From Pseudomonas frederiksbergensis (GTDB taxonomy: Bacteria; Pseudomonadota; Gammaproteobacteria; Pseudomonadales; Pseudomonadaceae), in assembly GCF_003732705.1 (NCBI RefSeq), contig NZ_MOBR01000020.1, forward strand, positions 124,001-188,000: 64,000 nt of DNA. Direction: 5' to 3'. Below the pieces are notes generated by a model. The model saw only the letters and a list, made by a program, of their open reading frames with translations, was not told where the DNA came from and ran no database searches. The translations under genes were made by a program, and so were the position numbers. Below, piece after piece: positions 9,039 to 17,547 of the stretch; positions within the stretch are counted from its first letter, which is position 1, and every line of letters begins with the position of its first letter.

Positions 9039-10361
9039 ATGATTAATGCTGTAATTGCCGCGGTTGGCGTCATGCTGGTGCTCAGCCTGTCCCGCGTGCA
9101 TGTGGTGATCGCGCTGATCGTCGGCGCGCTGGTGGGTGGCCTGACCGGTGGTCTGGGCATCGACGCAACACTCAAAGCCTTCAACAGTGGCCTCGGTAAC
9201 GGGGCGACGGTGGCTTTGTCCTACGCCTTGCTCGGCGCCTTCGCAGTGGCGATTGCCAAGTCCGGACTGGCCCATGCCCTGGCGGACAAGGCCCTGGCAA
9301 TGGTCGACCGCCAGCACGCCAACGGCGGAGGTTCGGTCAAGTGGCTGTTGATCGGCTTGCTGTGGGTGGTGGCCATCGCTTCGCAGAACATTCTGCCGAT
9401 ACATATCGCCTTTATTCCGTTGCTGGTGCCGCCGCTTTTATATGTGCTGACCAAGTTGCAACTGGATCGCCGCTTGATCGCCTGCGTCATGACGTTTGGC
9501 CTGATCACTCCGTACATGGTGTTCCCGGTGGGTTTCGGCAATATCTTCCTGAACCAGATCCTGCTGGCCAACGTCGCCAAGAGCGGCGTCGACATCAGCC
9601 AGATCAACGTCATGCACGCCATGGCGATTCCGGCCATGGGCATGGTGTTCGGCCTGTTGGTGGCGGTGTTCTTCAGCTACCGCAAAAAACGCGTCTACGA
9701 CCTGGCGAAGATTGAGCAGGTGGAGCAAGTCAGTGTCGCCTACAACCCGCTGACCCTGTGCGTGGCCGGATTGGCCATCGCGGCGGCGTTTATCATTCAG
9801 TTGCTGCTGGACTCGATGATCATCGGTGCCCTGGCGGGTTTTCTGATTTTCTCGGCGTCGGGGATTGTGAAGTGGCGTGAAACCGACGACCTGTTCACTG
9901 AAGGCATGAAGATGATGGCGATGATCGGCTTCATCATGATTGCCGCGTCCGGGTTTGCCGAAGTGCTCAAGGCCACCGGGCAAGTGCGCACGCTGGTCGA
10001 AAGCGCGGCGGCGTGGATCGATCACAGCAGGGCCATTGGTGCGCTGCTGATGCTGCTGGTGGGGTTGATGGTGACTATCGGCATCGGTTCGTCGTTCTCC
10101 ACCGTGCCGATCCTGGCGGCGATCTTCGTGCCGCTGTGTGTGCAACTGGGGTTCAGCCCGATGGCGATCGTCTGCATCGTCGGCACCGCGGGTGCCTTGG
10201 GCGACACCGGTTCGCCGGCCTCGGACTCGACCCTGGGGCCGACCTCCGGCCTGAACATCGACGGTCAGCATCACCACATCTGGGACACCGTGGTCCCGAC
10301 CTTCCTGCACTACAATCTGCCGCTGCTGGCGTTTGGCTGGGTGGCGGCGATGGTCCTCTGA
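9039..10361 (+). CDS. Na+/H+ antiporter-family (ion-transporter superfamily) permease
   Basis: 440 aa, very hydrophobic, with about 11-12 membrane segments and no signal peptide. Conserved-looking elements are ASQNILPIHIAFIPLL (helix-break region), TFGLITPYMVFPVGFG, and the C-terminal GTAGALGDTGSPASDSTLGP and HHHIWDTVVPTFLHYN. These fit the NhaC/YuiF-like ion-coupled transporter superfamily. The ATG at 9039 follows AGAGG. It lies between two chemoreceptor genes, the same order as PA2653, a probable transporter. Its substrate may be a ligand of one of those receptors (inference). Substrate and coupling ion are not readable from the sequence. Confidence 0.82.
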   Translation: MINAVIAAVGVMLVLSLSRVHVVIALIVGALVGGLTGGLGIDATLKAFNSGLGNGATVALSYALLGAFAVAIAKSGLAHALADKALAMVDRQHANGGGSVKWLLIGLLWVVAIASQNILPIHIAFIPLLVPPLLYVLTKLQLDRRLIACVMTFGLITPYMVFPVGFGNIFLNQILLANVAKSGVDISQINVMHAMAIPAMGMVFGLLVAVFFSYRKKRVYDLAKIEQVEQVSVAYNPLTLCVAGLAIAAAFIIQLLLDSMIIGALAGFLIFSASGIVKWRETDDLFTEGMKMMAMIGFIMIAASGFAEVLKATGQVRTLVESAAAWIDHSRAIGALLMLLVGLMVTIGIGSSFSTVPILAAIFVPLCVQLGFSPMAIVCIVGTAGALGDTGSPASDSTLGPTSGLNIDGQHHHIWDTVVPTFLHYNLPLLAFGWVAAMVL

Positions 10362-10370
10362 TCACCGATC

Positions 10371-10469
10371 CCCTGTAGGAGCGAGGCTTGCCCGCGAAAG
10401 CGGTGTGTCAGACACATAGATGTCGAGTGTGCCGCCGCCTTCGCGGGCAAGCCTCGCTCCTACAAGGGG
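10371..10469. repeat. REP inverted pair, GTAGGAGC type
   Basis: Complete type A pair (arm GAGCGAGGCTTGCCCGCGAA) 10 bp after the transporter stop. Confidence 0.88.
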
Positions 10470-10555
10470 ATTGTGGTGTCCGATGATTCAACTTTTGATC
10501 TGGCCTGCCGTTAAAGCCTTTAACCACGCCAATAAAATCAAAAGAGTGAACCGTC

Positions 10556-12238
10556 ATGCGCATGAGCCTGAAGGCTAAAGTCCTGTCCCTTGCCGTTCTC
10601 CCGGTGTTGCTCTTCGCGCTAGTCATCAGCCTGACCACGCTGTTCATTCTTCAGGAACAGGCGCGCAAGGAGGTCGAGGAAACCCGCCAGAGCCTGCTCA
10701 ACGACGCCAAGGCCACCCTGCAAAGTTACGTCGCCGTGGCCATGACCGCGATCAAACCGCTTTATGATGCCGCCGCCCCTGGCGATGACGCCGCGCGGGC
10801 CCAAGTGGTCAAGTTGCTGTCGAGCATCAGCTACGGCAAGGATGGCTACTTCTTCGGCTACGACTCCAACACCGTGCGCCTGTTCAAGTCCAACAGCCCG
10901 GACGGCGTGGGCCAGAGCTTCAAGGACAACCGTGACCCGAACGGTGTCTACGTCAATCGCGACCTGGTGAAAGTCGCGAAGGACGGCACACACTATCTGG
11001 AATACAGCTCGCCATTGCCCGGCAACACTCAGGTGCTGGTGCCCAAACTCGGCTACACCGAATACCTGCCCAAGTGGGACATGGCGGTCGGCACCTCGGT
11101 CAACCTCGATGGCATCGAAGCTCAGGTGGCGCTGGTCCAGGCCAAGGTCACCGAACGGATGGAAGGCGTGGTGCTGAGCATCGTCGGGATTGCCGTGGTG
11201 GTGTTGCTGGTGATCGCTGCTGCGGGGATGTTGCTGGCTAACGCGATTCTGCGACCGCTGAACCTGATGAAAGCCAACCTCGACGACATCGCAGCGGGCG
11301 AGGGCGACCTGACCCGGCGCCTGACCATCACCAGCGAAGACGAACTCGGGCAACTGGCCGGCTCGTTCAACCGCTTCGTCGACAAGATCCACAGCCTGGT
11401 GCGCCAGATCACTGAAATGACTTCGCAACTGACCGGGCTGGTGAATCAGGTGTCCGATCAGGCCCAGCGTTCGGATCAGGCGATGGAGCGTCAGCGTCAT
11501 GAAACGGACCAGGTCGCCACGGCGATCAACGAAATGTCCGCCGCCGCCCAGGAAGTGGCCAAGAGCGCGCAAAACGCCGCCGTCGCTGCCCAGCAAACCG
11601 ACGCTGAAGGCCAGGCCGCCAAACGTGTGGTGGCCGGCAGCATCGTGAAAATTCATGCGTTGGTGGATGACATCCGCACCAGCGGCGTGTCCCTCGACAG
11701 CCTGCAAAAAGACGTGTCTTCGATTGTCAGCGTGCTCGGGGTGATCCGTTCGATTGCCGAGCAGACCAACCTCCTGGCCCTCAACGCCGCCATCGAAGCC
11801 GCGCGCGCCGGTGAGGCTGGCCGTGGTTTTGCGGTGGTGGCGGACGAAGTGCGGGCGTTGGCCAGTCGCACGCAAATCAGTACCCAGGAAATCCAGGGCA
11901 TGATCGACCGCTTGCAGGCCGGAACTCAGTCGGCGGTGGAAGCGATGCGCCGTTCCAGCGAAGCGGGTGACGGCACCTCGGCCCAGGCCAACGAAGCCGG
12001 GGCTTCGCTGGACACCATGGCGCAGTTGATCGGCACCATCAACTCGATGAACGCGCAGATTGCCAGCGCCGCTGAAGAACAGACGGCGGTGGCGGAAGAG
12101 ATCAACCGCAGCGTGCATCAGATTGCCGTGGCGGTGGACAGCGTGGCGGATGAAACCCAGTTGGGCGCGCAGACTTCACGCAGCCTGGCGGACCTTGGGC
12201 AACGCCTGGGTAAATTGGTTGGCCAGTTCCGGATCTGA
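10556..12238 (+). CDS. Methyl-accepting chemotaxis protein with sCache sensor (CtpM-like by synteny)
   Basis: 560 aa. Membrane segments at about 10-32 and 205-228 enclose a periplasmic domain with the single-Cache (sCache_2) pattern: [13 protein letters not shown], then [18 protein letters not shown] and [18 protein letters not shown] and a standard signalling domain follow, with [20 protein letters not shown] and an adaptor-facing hairpin. It ends FRI with no CheR-binding tail. P. aeruginosa PA2652 (CtpM) in the same position senses malate, but the ligand here is unproven. A REP pair separates it from the upstream transporter, so it probably has its own promoter. Confidence 0.92.
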   Translation: MRMSLKAKVLSLAVLPVLLFALVISLTTLFILQEQARKEVEETRQSLLNDAKATLQSYVAVAMTAIKPLYDAAAPGDDAARAQVVKLLSSISYGKDGYFFGYDSNTVRLFKSNSPDGVGQSFKDNRDPNGVYVNRDLVKVAKDGTHYLEYSSPLPGNTQVLVPKLGYTEYLPKWDMAVGTSVNLDGIEAQVALVQAKVTERMEGVVLSIVGIAVVVLLVIAAAGMLLANAILRPLNLMKANLDDIAAGEGDLTRRLTITSEDELGQLAGSFNRFVDKIHSLVRQITEMTSQLTGLVNQVSDQAQRSDQAMERQRHETDQVATAINEMSAAAQEVAKSAQNAAVAAQQTDAEGQAAKRVVAGSIVKIHALVDDIRTSGVSLDSLQKDVSSIVSVLGVIRSIAEQTNLLALNAAIEAARAGEAGRGFAVVADEVRALASRTQISTQEIQGMIDRLQAGTQSAVEAMRRSSEAGDGTSAQANEAGASLDTMAQLIGTINSMNAQIASAAEEQTAVAEEINRSVHQIAVAVDSVADETQLGAQTSRSLADLGQRLGKLVGQFRI

Positions 12239-12250
12239 CACCACCCAGTA

Positions 12251-12322
12251 CCTGTAGGAGCAAAGCTTGCTCGCGATGGCGTCTGTGAGATCGCCATCGC
12301 GGGCAAGCCATGCTCCTACAGG
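12251..12322. repeat. REP inverted pair, GTAGGAGC type, short spacer
   Basis: Type A pair of 72 bp immediately between the convergent stops of the receptor and LysR genes. Confidence 0.86.
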
Positions 12323-12323
12323 T

Positions 12324-13259
12324 TCACGGCCTGTCCCAATACGGCACGCTGCCAAAACACTCCACATAAAAATCAATCACCGTCCTGACCTTCACCGACA
12401 ACCGTCGACTCCCCGGCCACAGCACGGCAATCTGCTGCGGTTCAACGCTGTTGGACACCTGATAATTCCCCAGCACTGGCACCAGCGTGCCTTCGCGCAC
12501 CGCTTCGCCAATCAACCACGACGGAAACATCACCAGCCCCAGCCCCTGTTCGGCGGCTTGGGTCAGGGTGTCGGCGTGGTTGCCGGTAATCGGGCCTCGC
12601 ACCGTGTAAGGCGTCCAGTCCTGCTGACCCTGACGAAAGAACCAGCGCTGCTGGCCGGTGACACCTTTGTAGGCCAGGCATTGGTGAGCAACGAGGTCTT
12701 CAGGATGTTGCGGGATGCCGTGGCGCTTCAAATAGGCAGGACTGGCCGCGACCTGAAAGCGATGGGGCGCCAGGATCCGCGCCTGCATGCTCGAATCGTG
12801 CAACGGGCCGATGCGAAACAACAGGTCGGCGCCTTCCTGCAACGGATCGACGTAGCTGTCGGTCTGCTGGATATCCAGTTGCAGCTTCGGGTAGCGCTCG
12901 CATAACTGCCCCAGCCACGGCGTCAGATGCCGCTGGCCAAACACCACCGGCGCATTGATGCGCACCAGTCCGCTGGGTTCGCTTTGCTGTTCCTGCAAGG
13001 CCTGTTCGGCCTCTTCCAGTTGCACCAGCACCAACCGCGCGTGATGCCCGAGCATCCGCCCGGCTTCTGTCGGCGTGACCGCGCGGGTGTGGCGGTAGAG
13101 CAATTGCTGGTTGAGGGCCTGTTCCATCAACTGGATTTGCCGGGAAATCGAAGAGGGCGCCAGGCCCTCGCGGCGGGCGACTTCGGAAAAACTGCCGTGG
13201 TCGAGCACCGCGACAAACAGTCGAAGTGCCTTGAATCCGAGTTCGTTGAGGCCGTGCAT
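12324..13259 (-). CDS. LysR-family transcriptional regulator
   Basis: 311 aa. The N-terminal winged helix-turn-helix is LRLFVAVLDHGSFSEVARRE with LAPSSISRQIQLMEQAL (about 12-52), followed by the effector domain (about 90-300). The ATG at 13257-13259 gives MHGLNELGF; the longer in-frame start adds no conserved residues. It faces the DUF606 membrane pair across a REP element and could regulate it, since LysR genes are often divergent from their targets. That target assignment is positional inference. Confidence 0.88.
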   Translation of the reverse strand: MHGLNELGFKALRLFVAVLDHGSFSEVARREGLAPSSISRQIQLMEQALNQQLLYRHTRAVTPTEAGRMLGHHARLVLVQLEEAEQALQEQQSEPSGLVRINAPVVFGQRHLTPWLGQLCERYPKLQLDIQQTDSYVDPLQEGADLLFRIGPLHDSSMQARILAPHRFQVAASPAYLKRHGIPQHPEDLVAHQCLAYKGVTGQQRWFFRQGQQDWTPYTVRGPITGNHADTLTQAAEQGLGLVMFPSWLIGEAVREGTLVPVLGNYQVSNSVEPQQIAVLWPGSRRLSVKVRTVIDFYVECFGSVPYWDRP

Positions 13260-13361
13260 GGTGAGTCCTGCTGTGCGAGATACGCAAAAGTGTTGTCCGG
13301 ATGCTCCCATTTATCGCAAAGGATCGCCAGCCGATAATGCGCTCCACTTCCAACACCGCAT

Positions 13362-13460
13362 CCCCCTGTGGGAGCGAGCCTGCTCGCGAAGAGGGCGTAT
13401 CAGTCAGCATCAATTTGGCTGATACACCGCTTTCGCGAGCAGGCTCGCTCCCACAGGGGA
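13362..13460. repeat. REP inverted pair, GTGGGAGC type
   Basis: Type G pair in the divergent LysR/DUF606 gap. It leaves only about 100 bp on the LysR side and about 34 bp on the other for promoters. Confidence 0.88.
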
Positions 13461-13493
13461 TATGGCTTAACTGATCAATCGCAGGTTTTTCTT

Positions 13494-13988
13494 ATGCAAT
13501 CTTCTTCAATCGATACCGTCGGCGTTGGCGCACCGCCAACCACCAAGCCCGGCTTGCGCCTATTGCTACTGCCCCTGGTCATCCTCGCCGGTATGGGCCT
13601 GTCCGTGGAGGCCGGTTTGCTCGGGCCGCTCGGGGTTCAGGTCGGGCATCTGTGGGCGACCCTGAGCATCTTCGGTGTCGGCTCGGCAATTCTGTTTCTG
13701 TTGCTGCTGTTCAGCGGCCCGCAGCAAGGGCCGGCCCTGAGCGAATTGCCGCGCTGGCAGTTGATCGGCGGTTTTCTCGGGCCGATCTACGTGGTGGTGC
13801 TGACCCTGGCCACGCCGCACATCGGCATCGCCATGACGATGATCGCGATCCTGTCGGGGCAGGTCGGCAAGAGTGTGCTGATCGACCACTTCGGCTGGTT
13901 CGGCGCCACCCGAAAAAAGGTCAACGGTGAACGTTGGCTGGCCTTGCTGCTGATTGTCGCGGCACTTGTTCTGATTGCTCGGGGTTGA
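13494..13988 (+). CDS. DMT-type DUF606 (YdcZ-like) membrane protein, first half of pair
   Basis: 164 aa with about five membrane helices and the DUF606-type segments GPIYVVVLTLATPHIGIAMTM and GQVGKSVLIDHFGWFG near the C-terminus. The ATG at 13494 is chosen because conserved sequence follows it; the open frame upstream is REP DNA. Its TGA overlaps the ATG of the next gene, which encodes a homologous half-size protein. Proteins of this family resemble half of a drug/metabolite transporter, so the two products probably assemble together. No substrate can be named. Confidence 0.82.
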   Translation: MQSSSIDTVGVGAPPTTKPGLRLLLLPLVILAGMGLSVEAGLLGPLGVQVGHLWATLSIFGVGSAILFLLLLFSGPQQGPALSELPRWQLIGGFLGPIYVVVLTLATPHIGIAMTMIAILSGQVGKSVLIDHFGWFGATRKKVNGERWLALLLIVAALVLIARG

Positions 13989-14443
13989 TGATGAATCTGA
14001 TTATTTTGTTGGCGGTGGTGGTAGCGGCTGGCGCGGTGTTGAGTGTCCAGGCGGCGATCAACGGGCGTCTGGGGGAAACGGTTGGTGTGTTGCGCAGCAG
14101 TTTGCTGACCTTTGTGGTGGGCGCGGTGGTCACCGGGTTGCTGATCCTGTTTTTTGAACCGGCCCACGCCGTGAGTCTTTTGGATGTGCCGAAATGGCAG
14201 CTCAGCGGGGCGCTGTTCGGCGTGGTGTACATGATGGTCATGGTTGGTGCGGTGCCCCGGGTCGGCACGGCGGTGGCGACGGTCGCGGTGATCGTCGGGC
14301 AACTGGGCATGGGCATGTTGATCGACAACTTTGGCTGGCTCGGCAACCCGGCGATTGAGTTGTCCGGCAGCCGGATCCTGGCGATGGCGTGCCTGGCGCT
14401 GGCGTTGGTGTTCATGTATCGCAGCAGCACCCGACAGGCATAA
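13988..14443 (+). CDS. DMT-type DUF606 (YdcZ-like) membrane protein, second half of pair
   Basis: 151 aa, four to five membrane helices. Like the upstream partner it carries QAAINGRLGE near the N-terminus, GVVYMMVMVGAVPRVGTAV in the middle and GQLGMGMLIDNFGWLG near the C-terminus. It starts at the ATG overlapping the partner stop (ATGA), with a second ATG immediately after, so translation is coupled. The close similarity of the pair suggests an ancient duplication giving a hetero-oligomeric transporter. Confidence 0.82.
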   Translation: MMNLIILLAVVVAAGAVLSVQAAINGRLGETVGVLRSSLLTFVVGAVVTGLLILFFEPAHAVSLLDVPKWQLSGALFGVVYMMVMVGAVPRVGTAVATVAVIVGQLGMGMLIDNFGWLGNPAIELSGSRILAMACLALALVFMYRSSTRQA

Positions 14444-14452
14444 CGCGGCCCG

Positions 14453-14498
14453 GTGTAGGAACTCCTACACTGTTTAGACGGTGCGAACGCGTCGCACC
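14453..14498. promoter_or_regulatory. Two perfect inverted repeats upstream of the metallothionein gene
   Basis: GTGTAGGA-AC-TCCTACAC (14453-14470) is an 8-bp perfect inverted repeat with a 2-bp centre. GGTGCGA-ACGCG-TCGCACC (14480-14498) is a 7-bp perfect repeat with a 5-bp loop. They end 57 and 29 bp before the start codon. Either could be an operator or transcript hairpin. The first may also be the fused outer ends of a collapsed type A REP pair. Confidence 0.45.
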
Positions 14499-14526
14499 GG
14501 ACGACCATAACCGTGGAGTCCGTCTC

Positions 14527-14691
14527 ATGATCGACAGTGAAAGTACCTGCGACTGCCCCAAATGCTCCTGCAAACTGGGCCAACATCCGATCGCGCGTCA
14601 CGGCAAGCACTATTGCTGCGAAGCCTGCGCCAAGCATCACGAACACGGTGAAGCGTGTTCCAGCAAGGGCTGCAAATGCGCCAACGGCTGA
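14527..14691 (+). CDS. Bacterial metallothionein
   Basis: 54 aa with nine cysteines: CDCPKCSC near the N-terminus, CCEAC in the middle and CSSKGCKC at the end, plus histidines (HGKHYCCEACAKHHEHGE). This is the Pseudomonas/SmtA-type metallothionein pattern, which binds Zn, Cd or Cu through thiolates and histidine in the cytoplasm. The ATG at 14527 follows GTGGAGTCCG, a usable ribosome site. A strong terminator follows directly, so it is a single-gene transcript. Confidence 0.92.
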   Translation: MIDSESTCDCPKCSCKLGQHPIARHGKHYCCEACAKHHEHGEACSSKGCKCANG

Positions 14692-14700
14692 CCGCGGATC

Positions 14701-14737
14701 AAAAAAAGTGGAGCCGCTTGGGCTCCACTTTTTGTTT
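14701..14737 (+). terminator. Rho-independent terminator after the metallothionein gene
   Basis: Stem AAAGTGGAGCC / GGCTCCACTTT with loop GCTTG and flanking A and T runs. The A-run on the left and T-run on the right mean it could also terminate the convergent small gene to the right. Confidence 0.85.
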
Positions 14738-14763
14738 TGACGCTCCTTGTCTCCCTATTCCAT

Positions 14764-14991
14764 TTAGTTCGCCGGTCGCCAGGTGACGTTCTCGACGCCG
14801 AATTTTTCTGCCAGCGGTTTGCTGGTCTTTTGCACCTTTTCACGGCCAAAACGCGGGATGCGGCCCACGCCAGCATCGCAGCTTGCCCAATGCCAGGCCT
14901 CCGCGTTATCCATCTTGTCCAGACGGATAATGAAAGACTTGGGGGCGCCATGAAGGGTGTATTCAATGACGAAAAGTTTTGCGTTGTTCAT
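14764..14991 (-). CDS. Small conserved hypothetical protein (possibly DUF6555)
   Basis: 75 aa, soluble, no signal peptide or membrane helix: MNNAKLFVIEYTLHGAPKSF followed by DKMDNAEAWHWASCDAGVG and a C-terminal EKFGVENVTWRPAN. The ribosome site GGGAGGA precedes the ATG at a slightly long distance. The sequence resembles a small family found across Pseudomonas, which I believe is DUF6555, but I cannot confirm that. No function is proposed. It is convergent with the metallothionein gene, sharing its terminator. Confidence 0.7.
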   Translation of the reverse strand: MNNAKLFVIEYTLHGAPKSFIIRLDKMDNAEAWHWASCDAGVGRIPRFGREKVQKTSKPLAEKFGVENVTWRPAN

Positions 14992-15136
14992 AAAGCCCGT
15001 ATTCCTCCCTGTGGTAATAGAGGGATCCCGGGCGCTGGTAAAAATTCACTCGGATTGTCAGATGGTGGCCGTCACTGGCGACAACCCGAGTGCCTCGTTA
15101 CCATGATGTTTCCCCGAACCCCAATGATCCTTGCCC

Positions 15137-15904
15137 ATGGCCCTTGCCGCACCACCCGACCTGACTGACACCGATGTGCCCGTGCAACCACTGGCACGCA
15201 CCTATCCGCGCGGTCTGTACATCGAGCCCCATGAACATGCCTGGGGTCAACTGCTGTATGCGATGAGCGGGGTGATGTGGGTCGAGACTCCGCACGAGGC
15301 GCTGGTGGTGCCGCCGCAACGGGCGGTGTGGTTGCCGCCGGGCGTGCCCCATGGGATTCGCGTGGTGTCGGACTTGCAGATGCGCAATATCTACCTGCGA
15401 CCGGCGCTGGCGGCGACCCTGGACGACAACGTGCAGGTGATCGAGGTCGGTGGACTGCTGCGTGAATTGATCGTCGGTCTGGTGGAGCAGGGTGACGACG
15501 GTGCACCGGAGTATTACGAGGCGCTGGTGGGCCTGGCGTTGCTGGAGCTGAAGCGGGCCAAGCGCTCAATGTTGAAAATCCCGTTGCCGGACGATTCTGA
15601 TCGACGCCTGCTCAACCTGTGTCAGGCCGTCATGGCCGCGCCGTCTCTGGATATTCCTTTCGAACAACACGCGGAAAACGCCGGGGCCAGCGTGCGCACC
15701 TTGGCGCGGCTGTTCAAGGACGGGCTCGGCATGGGCTTCGCCGAATGGCGGCGCCAGGTGCAACTGGCGACCGCGACGGCGGAGTTGATCCAGGGCGTGC
15801 CGGTCAGCGCCATCGCTCGGGAACTGGGGTATTCGCCGAGCAGCTTCAGCGACATGTTTCGCCGGGAGCTGGGTGTGGCGCCTTCGCAATTCCTGACGGA
15901 GTAA
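15137..15904 (+). CDS. AraC-family transcriptional regulator with cupin domain
   Basis: 255 aa. The N-terminal cupin carries HEHAWGQLLYAMSG and VVPPQRAVWLPPGVPHGI. Two C-terminal helix-turn-helix units are FEQHAENAGASVRTLARLFK and VSAIARELGYSPSSFSDMFR, ending with the AraC signature GVAPSQF. The ATG at 15137-15139 is used; an in-frame TTG lies 6 bp upstream, and neither has a strong ribosome site. Regulators of this architecture often control a nearby exporter or enzyme, but no partner is obvious here. Confidence 0.88.
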   Translation: MALAAPPDLTDTDVPVQPLARTYPRGLYIEPHEHAWGQLLYAMSGVMWVETPHEALVVPPQRAVWLPPGVPHGIRVVSDLQMRNIYLRPALAATLDDNVQVIEVGGLLRELIVGLVEQGDDGAPEYYEALVGLALLELKRAKRSMLKIPLPDDSDRRLLNLCQAVMAAPSLDIPFEQHAENAGASVRTLARLFKDGLGMGFAEWRRQVQLATATAELIQGVPVSAIARELGYSPSSFSDMFRRELGVAPSQFLTE

Positions 15905-15910
15905 CACCCA

Positions 15911-16008
15911 CCCTGTAGGAGCAAAGCTTGCTCGCGATGGCGGTGTGTCAGTCACATCAATGCTGAATGTGCCGCCGCCATCGCGGGCAAGCCATGCTCC
16001 TACAGGGG
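15911..16008. repeat. REP inverted pair, GTAGGAGC type
   Basis: Type A pair. The right arm has the GCGGGCAAGCCATGCTCC variant, so the arms differ by a few bases. Confidence 0.87.
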
Positions 16009-16113
16009 CGTTGGCTTACCCGCGTTTTGGCAGAAATTCAGAAGCCCTTGGCCGACGGGTTTCGTTGCCCTTCTCTAGACTTCTCGCATACCCCCTGTGC
16101 CACGGAGTCTGTC

Positions 16114-16287
16114 ATGAACTACCTCATTTCCCTGGCCATTGGCCTGGGCGTCGGTCTGCTCTACGGCGCGCTGGATTTTCGCTCCCCGGCACCCCCGGCC
16201 ATCGCGTTGGTGGGGCTGCTGGGCATGCTCGCCGGCGAGCAGTTGTGGCCCATGGGCCGGCAGTTGATCGCCGGTTGGCTCTCCTGA
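16114..16287 (+). CDS. XapX-domain (DUF1427) small membrane protein
   Basis: 57 aa with two hydrophobic segments: ISLAIGLGVGLLYGALDFRS and PAIALVGLLGMLAGEQLWP. Glycine-rich helices with PAPP between them match the XapX/DUF1427 family, whose function is unknown. The ATG at 16114 is preceded by CACGGAG. The stop lies 31 bp before the oxidoreductase start, so the two may be cotranscribed. Confidence 0.8.
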   Translation: MNYLISLAIGLGVGLLYGALDFRSPAPPAIALVGLLGMLAGEQLWPMGRQLIAGWLS

Positions 16288-16318
16288 AAACCCTTTATTC
16301 ATTCAAATGGAAACGCCC

Positions 16319-17275
16319 ATGAAAGCTCTGCAATTCGACAAGACCGGCGATCTCTCTTCCCTGCGCTACGTCGAGGTCCCGACCCCGGTGGCCGGCGCCA
16401 ATGAAGTGCTGGTGCAGATCAAGGCAGCAGGCCTGAACCCCAGCGATGTGAAGAACGTGTTGGGGCGTTTTCCCTACACCACGCTGCCACGGATTCCCGG
16501 TCGGGATTTCGCCGGGGTGGTGGTGGAAGGCCCGCAGGCGTTGATCGGTCAGGACGTCTGGGGCACCGGTCGCGACCTCGGCTTTTTTGCCGACGGTTCC
16601 CACGCGCAATTCGTTAAGTTGCCGGCCAATGGCGTGGCACTGAAACCGACTCACTTGAGTTTCGCCCAGGCCGCCAGCCTCGGCGTGCCGTACACCACGG
16701 CGTGGGATGCGCTGGAACGCAGTCTGGTGACGTCCCGTACGCGTTTGCTGGTGATTGGCGGCGGTGCCGTGGGCAGTGCGGCGCTGGCGCTGGCGAAAAT
16801 CCGTGGTGCCCAGGTATTGGCGGCAGCGCGGCGGGTGGAGCAGGTCAAGGAGTTGCAAGCCCAGGGCTTTGAGACCCTGCAACTGGACAAGCCCGAAGAC
16901 CTCGGCGCACAGGTGAATGCCGTGTACGCCGGTGGCGCTGACGTGATCTTCGACACCACCGGTTTCTGGCTGCCGGCCTCGGTCCCGGCGCTGGCCCCGT
17001 TTGGTCGTATCGCGATCATTGCCGCGCCGGTGGACGGCCTCGTGCAATTGCCAGCGCTGGCGTTGTACCGCAAGGGCGGCTCGGTGGTCGGGATCAACTC
17101 GTTGTTGTACGGCGTGCAGGCCTGTGCGGCGATGCTGGATCAGTTCGGCCAGTTCTTCGATCAGGATTTGTTGCCGTTGCCGGAAGGGTTGGTCGAATCG
17201 CCGTTGGCCGAAGGGGTGGAGCGTTATGCCGAGGTGAATGCGGGCGGTGGTGACAAGGTGATTTTGTTGCCATAG
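16319..17275 (+). CDS. Zinc-independent quinone oxidoreductase-like protein (MDR superfamily)
   Basis: 318 aa. The medium-chain reductase fold is visible: an N-terminal GroES-like part with GLNPSDVKN and IPGRDFAGVV (59-68), and a Rossmann nucleotide site LLVIGGGAVGSAAL (143-156). The cysteine/histidine set of zinc-dependent alcohol dehydrogenases is absent, suggesting NAD(P)H:quinone reductase or enoyl-reductase activity. Start chosen at the ATG at 16319 (MKALQFDKTG), with GGAAA upstream; an ATG 12 bp earlier is possible. The physiological substrate is unknown. Confidence 0.87.
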   Translation: MKALQFDKTGDLSSLRYVEVPTPVAGANEVLVQIKAAGLNPSDVKNVLGRFPYTTLPRIPGRDFAGVVVEGPQALIGQDVWGTGRDLGFFADGSHAQFVKLPANGVALKPTHLSFAQAASLGVPYTTAWDALERSLVTSRTRLLVIGGGAVGSAALALAKIRGAQVLAAARRVEQVKELQAQGFETLQLDKPEDLGAQVNAVYAGGADVIFDTTGFWLPASVPALAPFGRIAIIAAPVDGLVQLPALALYRKGGSVVGINSLLYGVQACAAMLDQFGQFFDQDLLPLPEGLVESPLAEGVERYAEVNAGGGDKVILLP

Positions 17276-17303
17276 CCGATAGATGTGTTGATAGGACTGA
17301 CCC

Positions 17304-17531
17304 CTTCGCGAGCAGGCTCGCTCCCACAGTGGATTTGTGTGATTCACCGGAGGTGTGATCGGCACATCACCCTGTGGGAGCGAGCCTGCTCGCGAAGGCG
17401 GTGAATCGGTCACATTGATGTTGTTTGGTCTGGCCCTATCGCGAGCAAGCTCGCTCCCACAGTGGATTTGTGTTGTTCACCGGAGGTGTGATCGGCACAT
17501 CACCCTGTGGGAGCGAGCTTGCTCGCGATGG
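17304..17531. repeat. Tandemly duplicated type G REP cluster
   Basis: Right arm (17304-17329), complete pair (about 17370-17462), then left arm (about 17502-17531). The DNA running from a right arm through GTGGATTTGTGT and GTTCACCGGAGGTGTGATCG to the next left arm occurs twice with a 133-bp offset and two to three differences, so the cluster grew by tandem duplication. Confidence 0.85.
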
Positions 17532-17547
17532 CGTTTTTCAGTCGACC

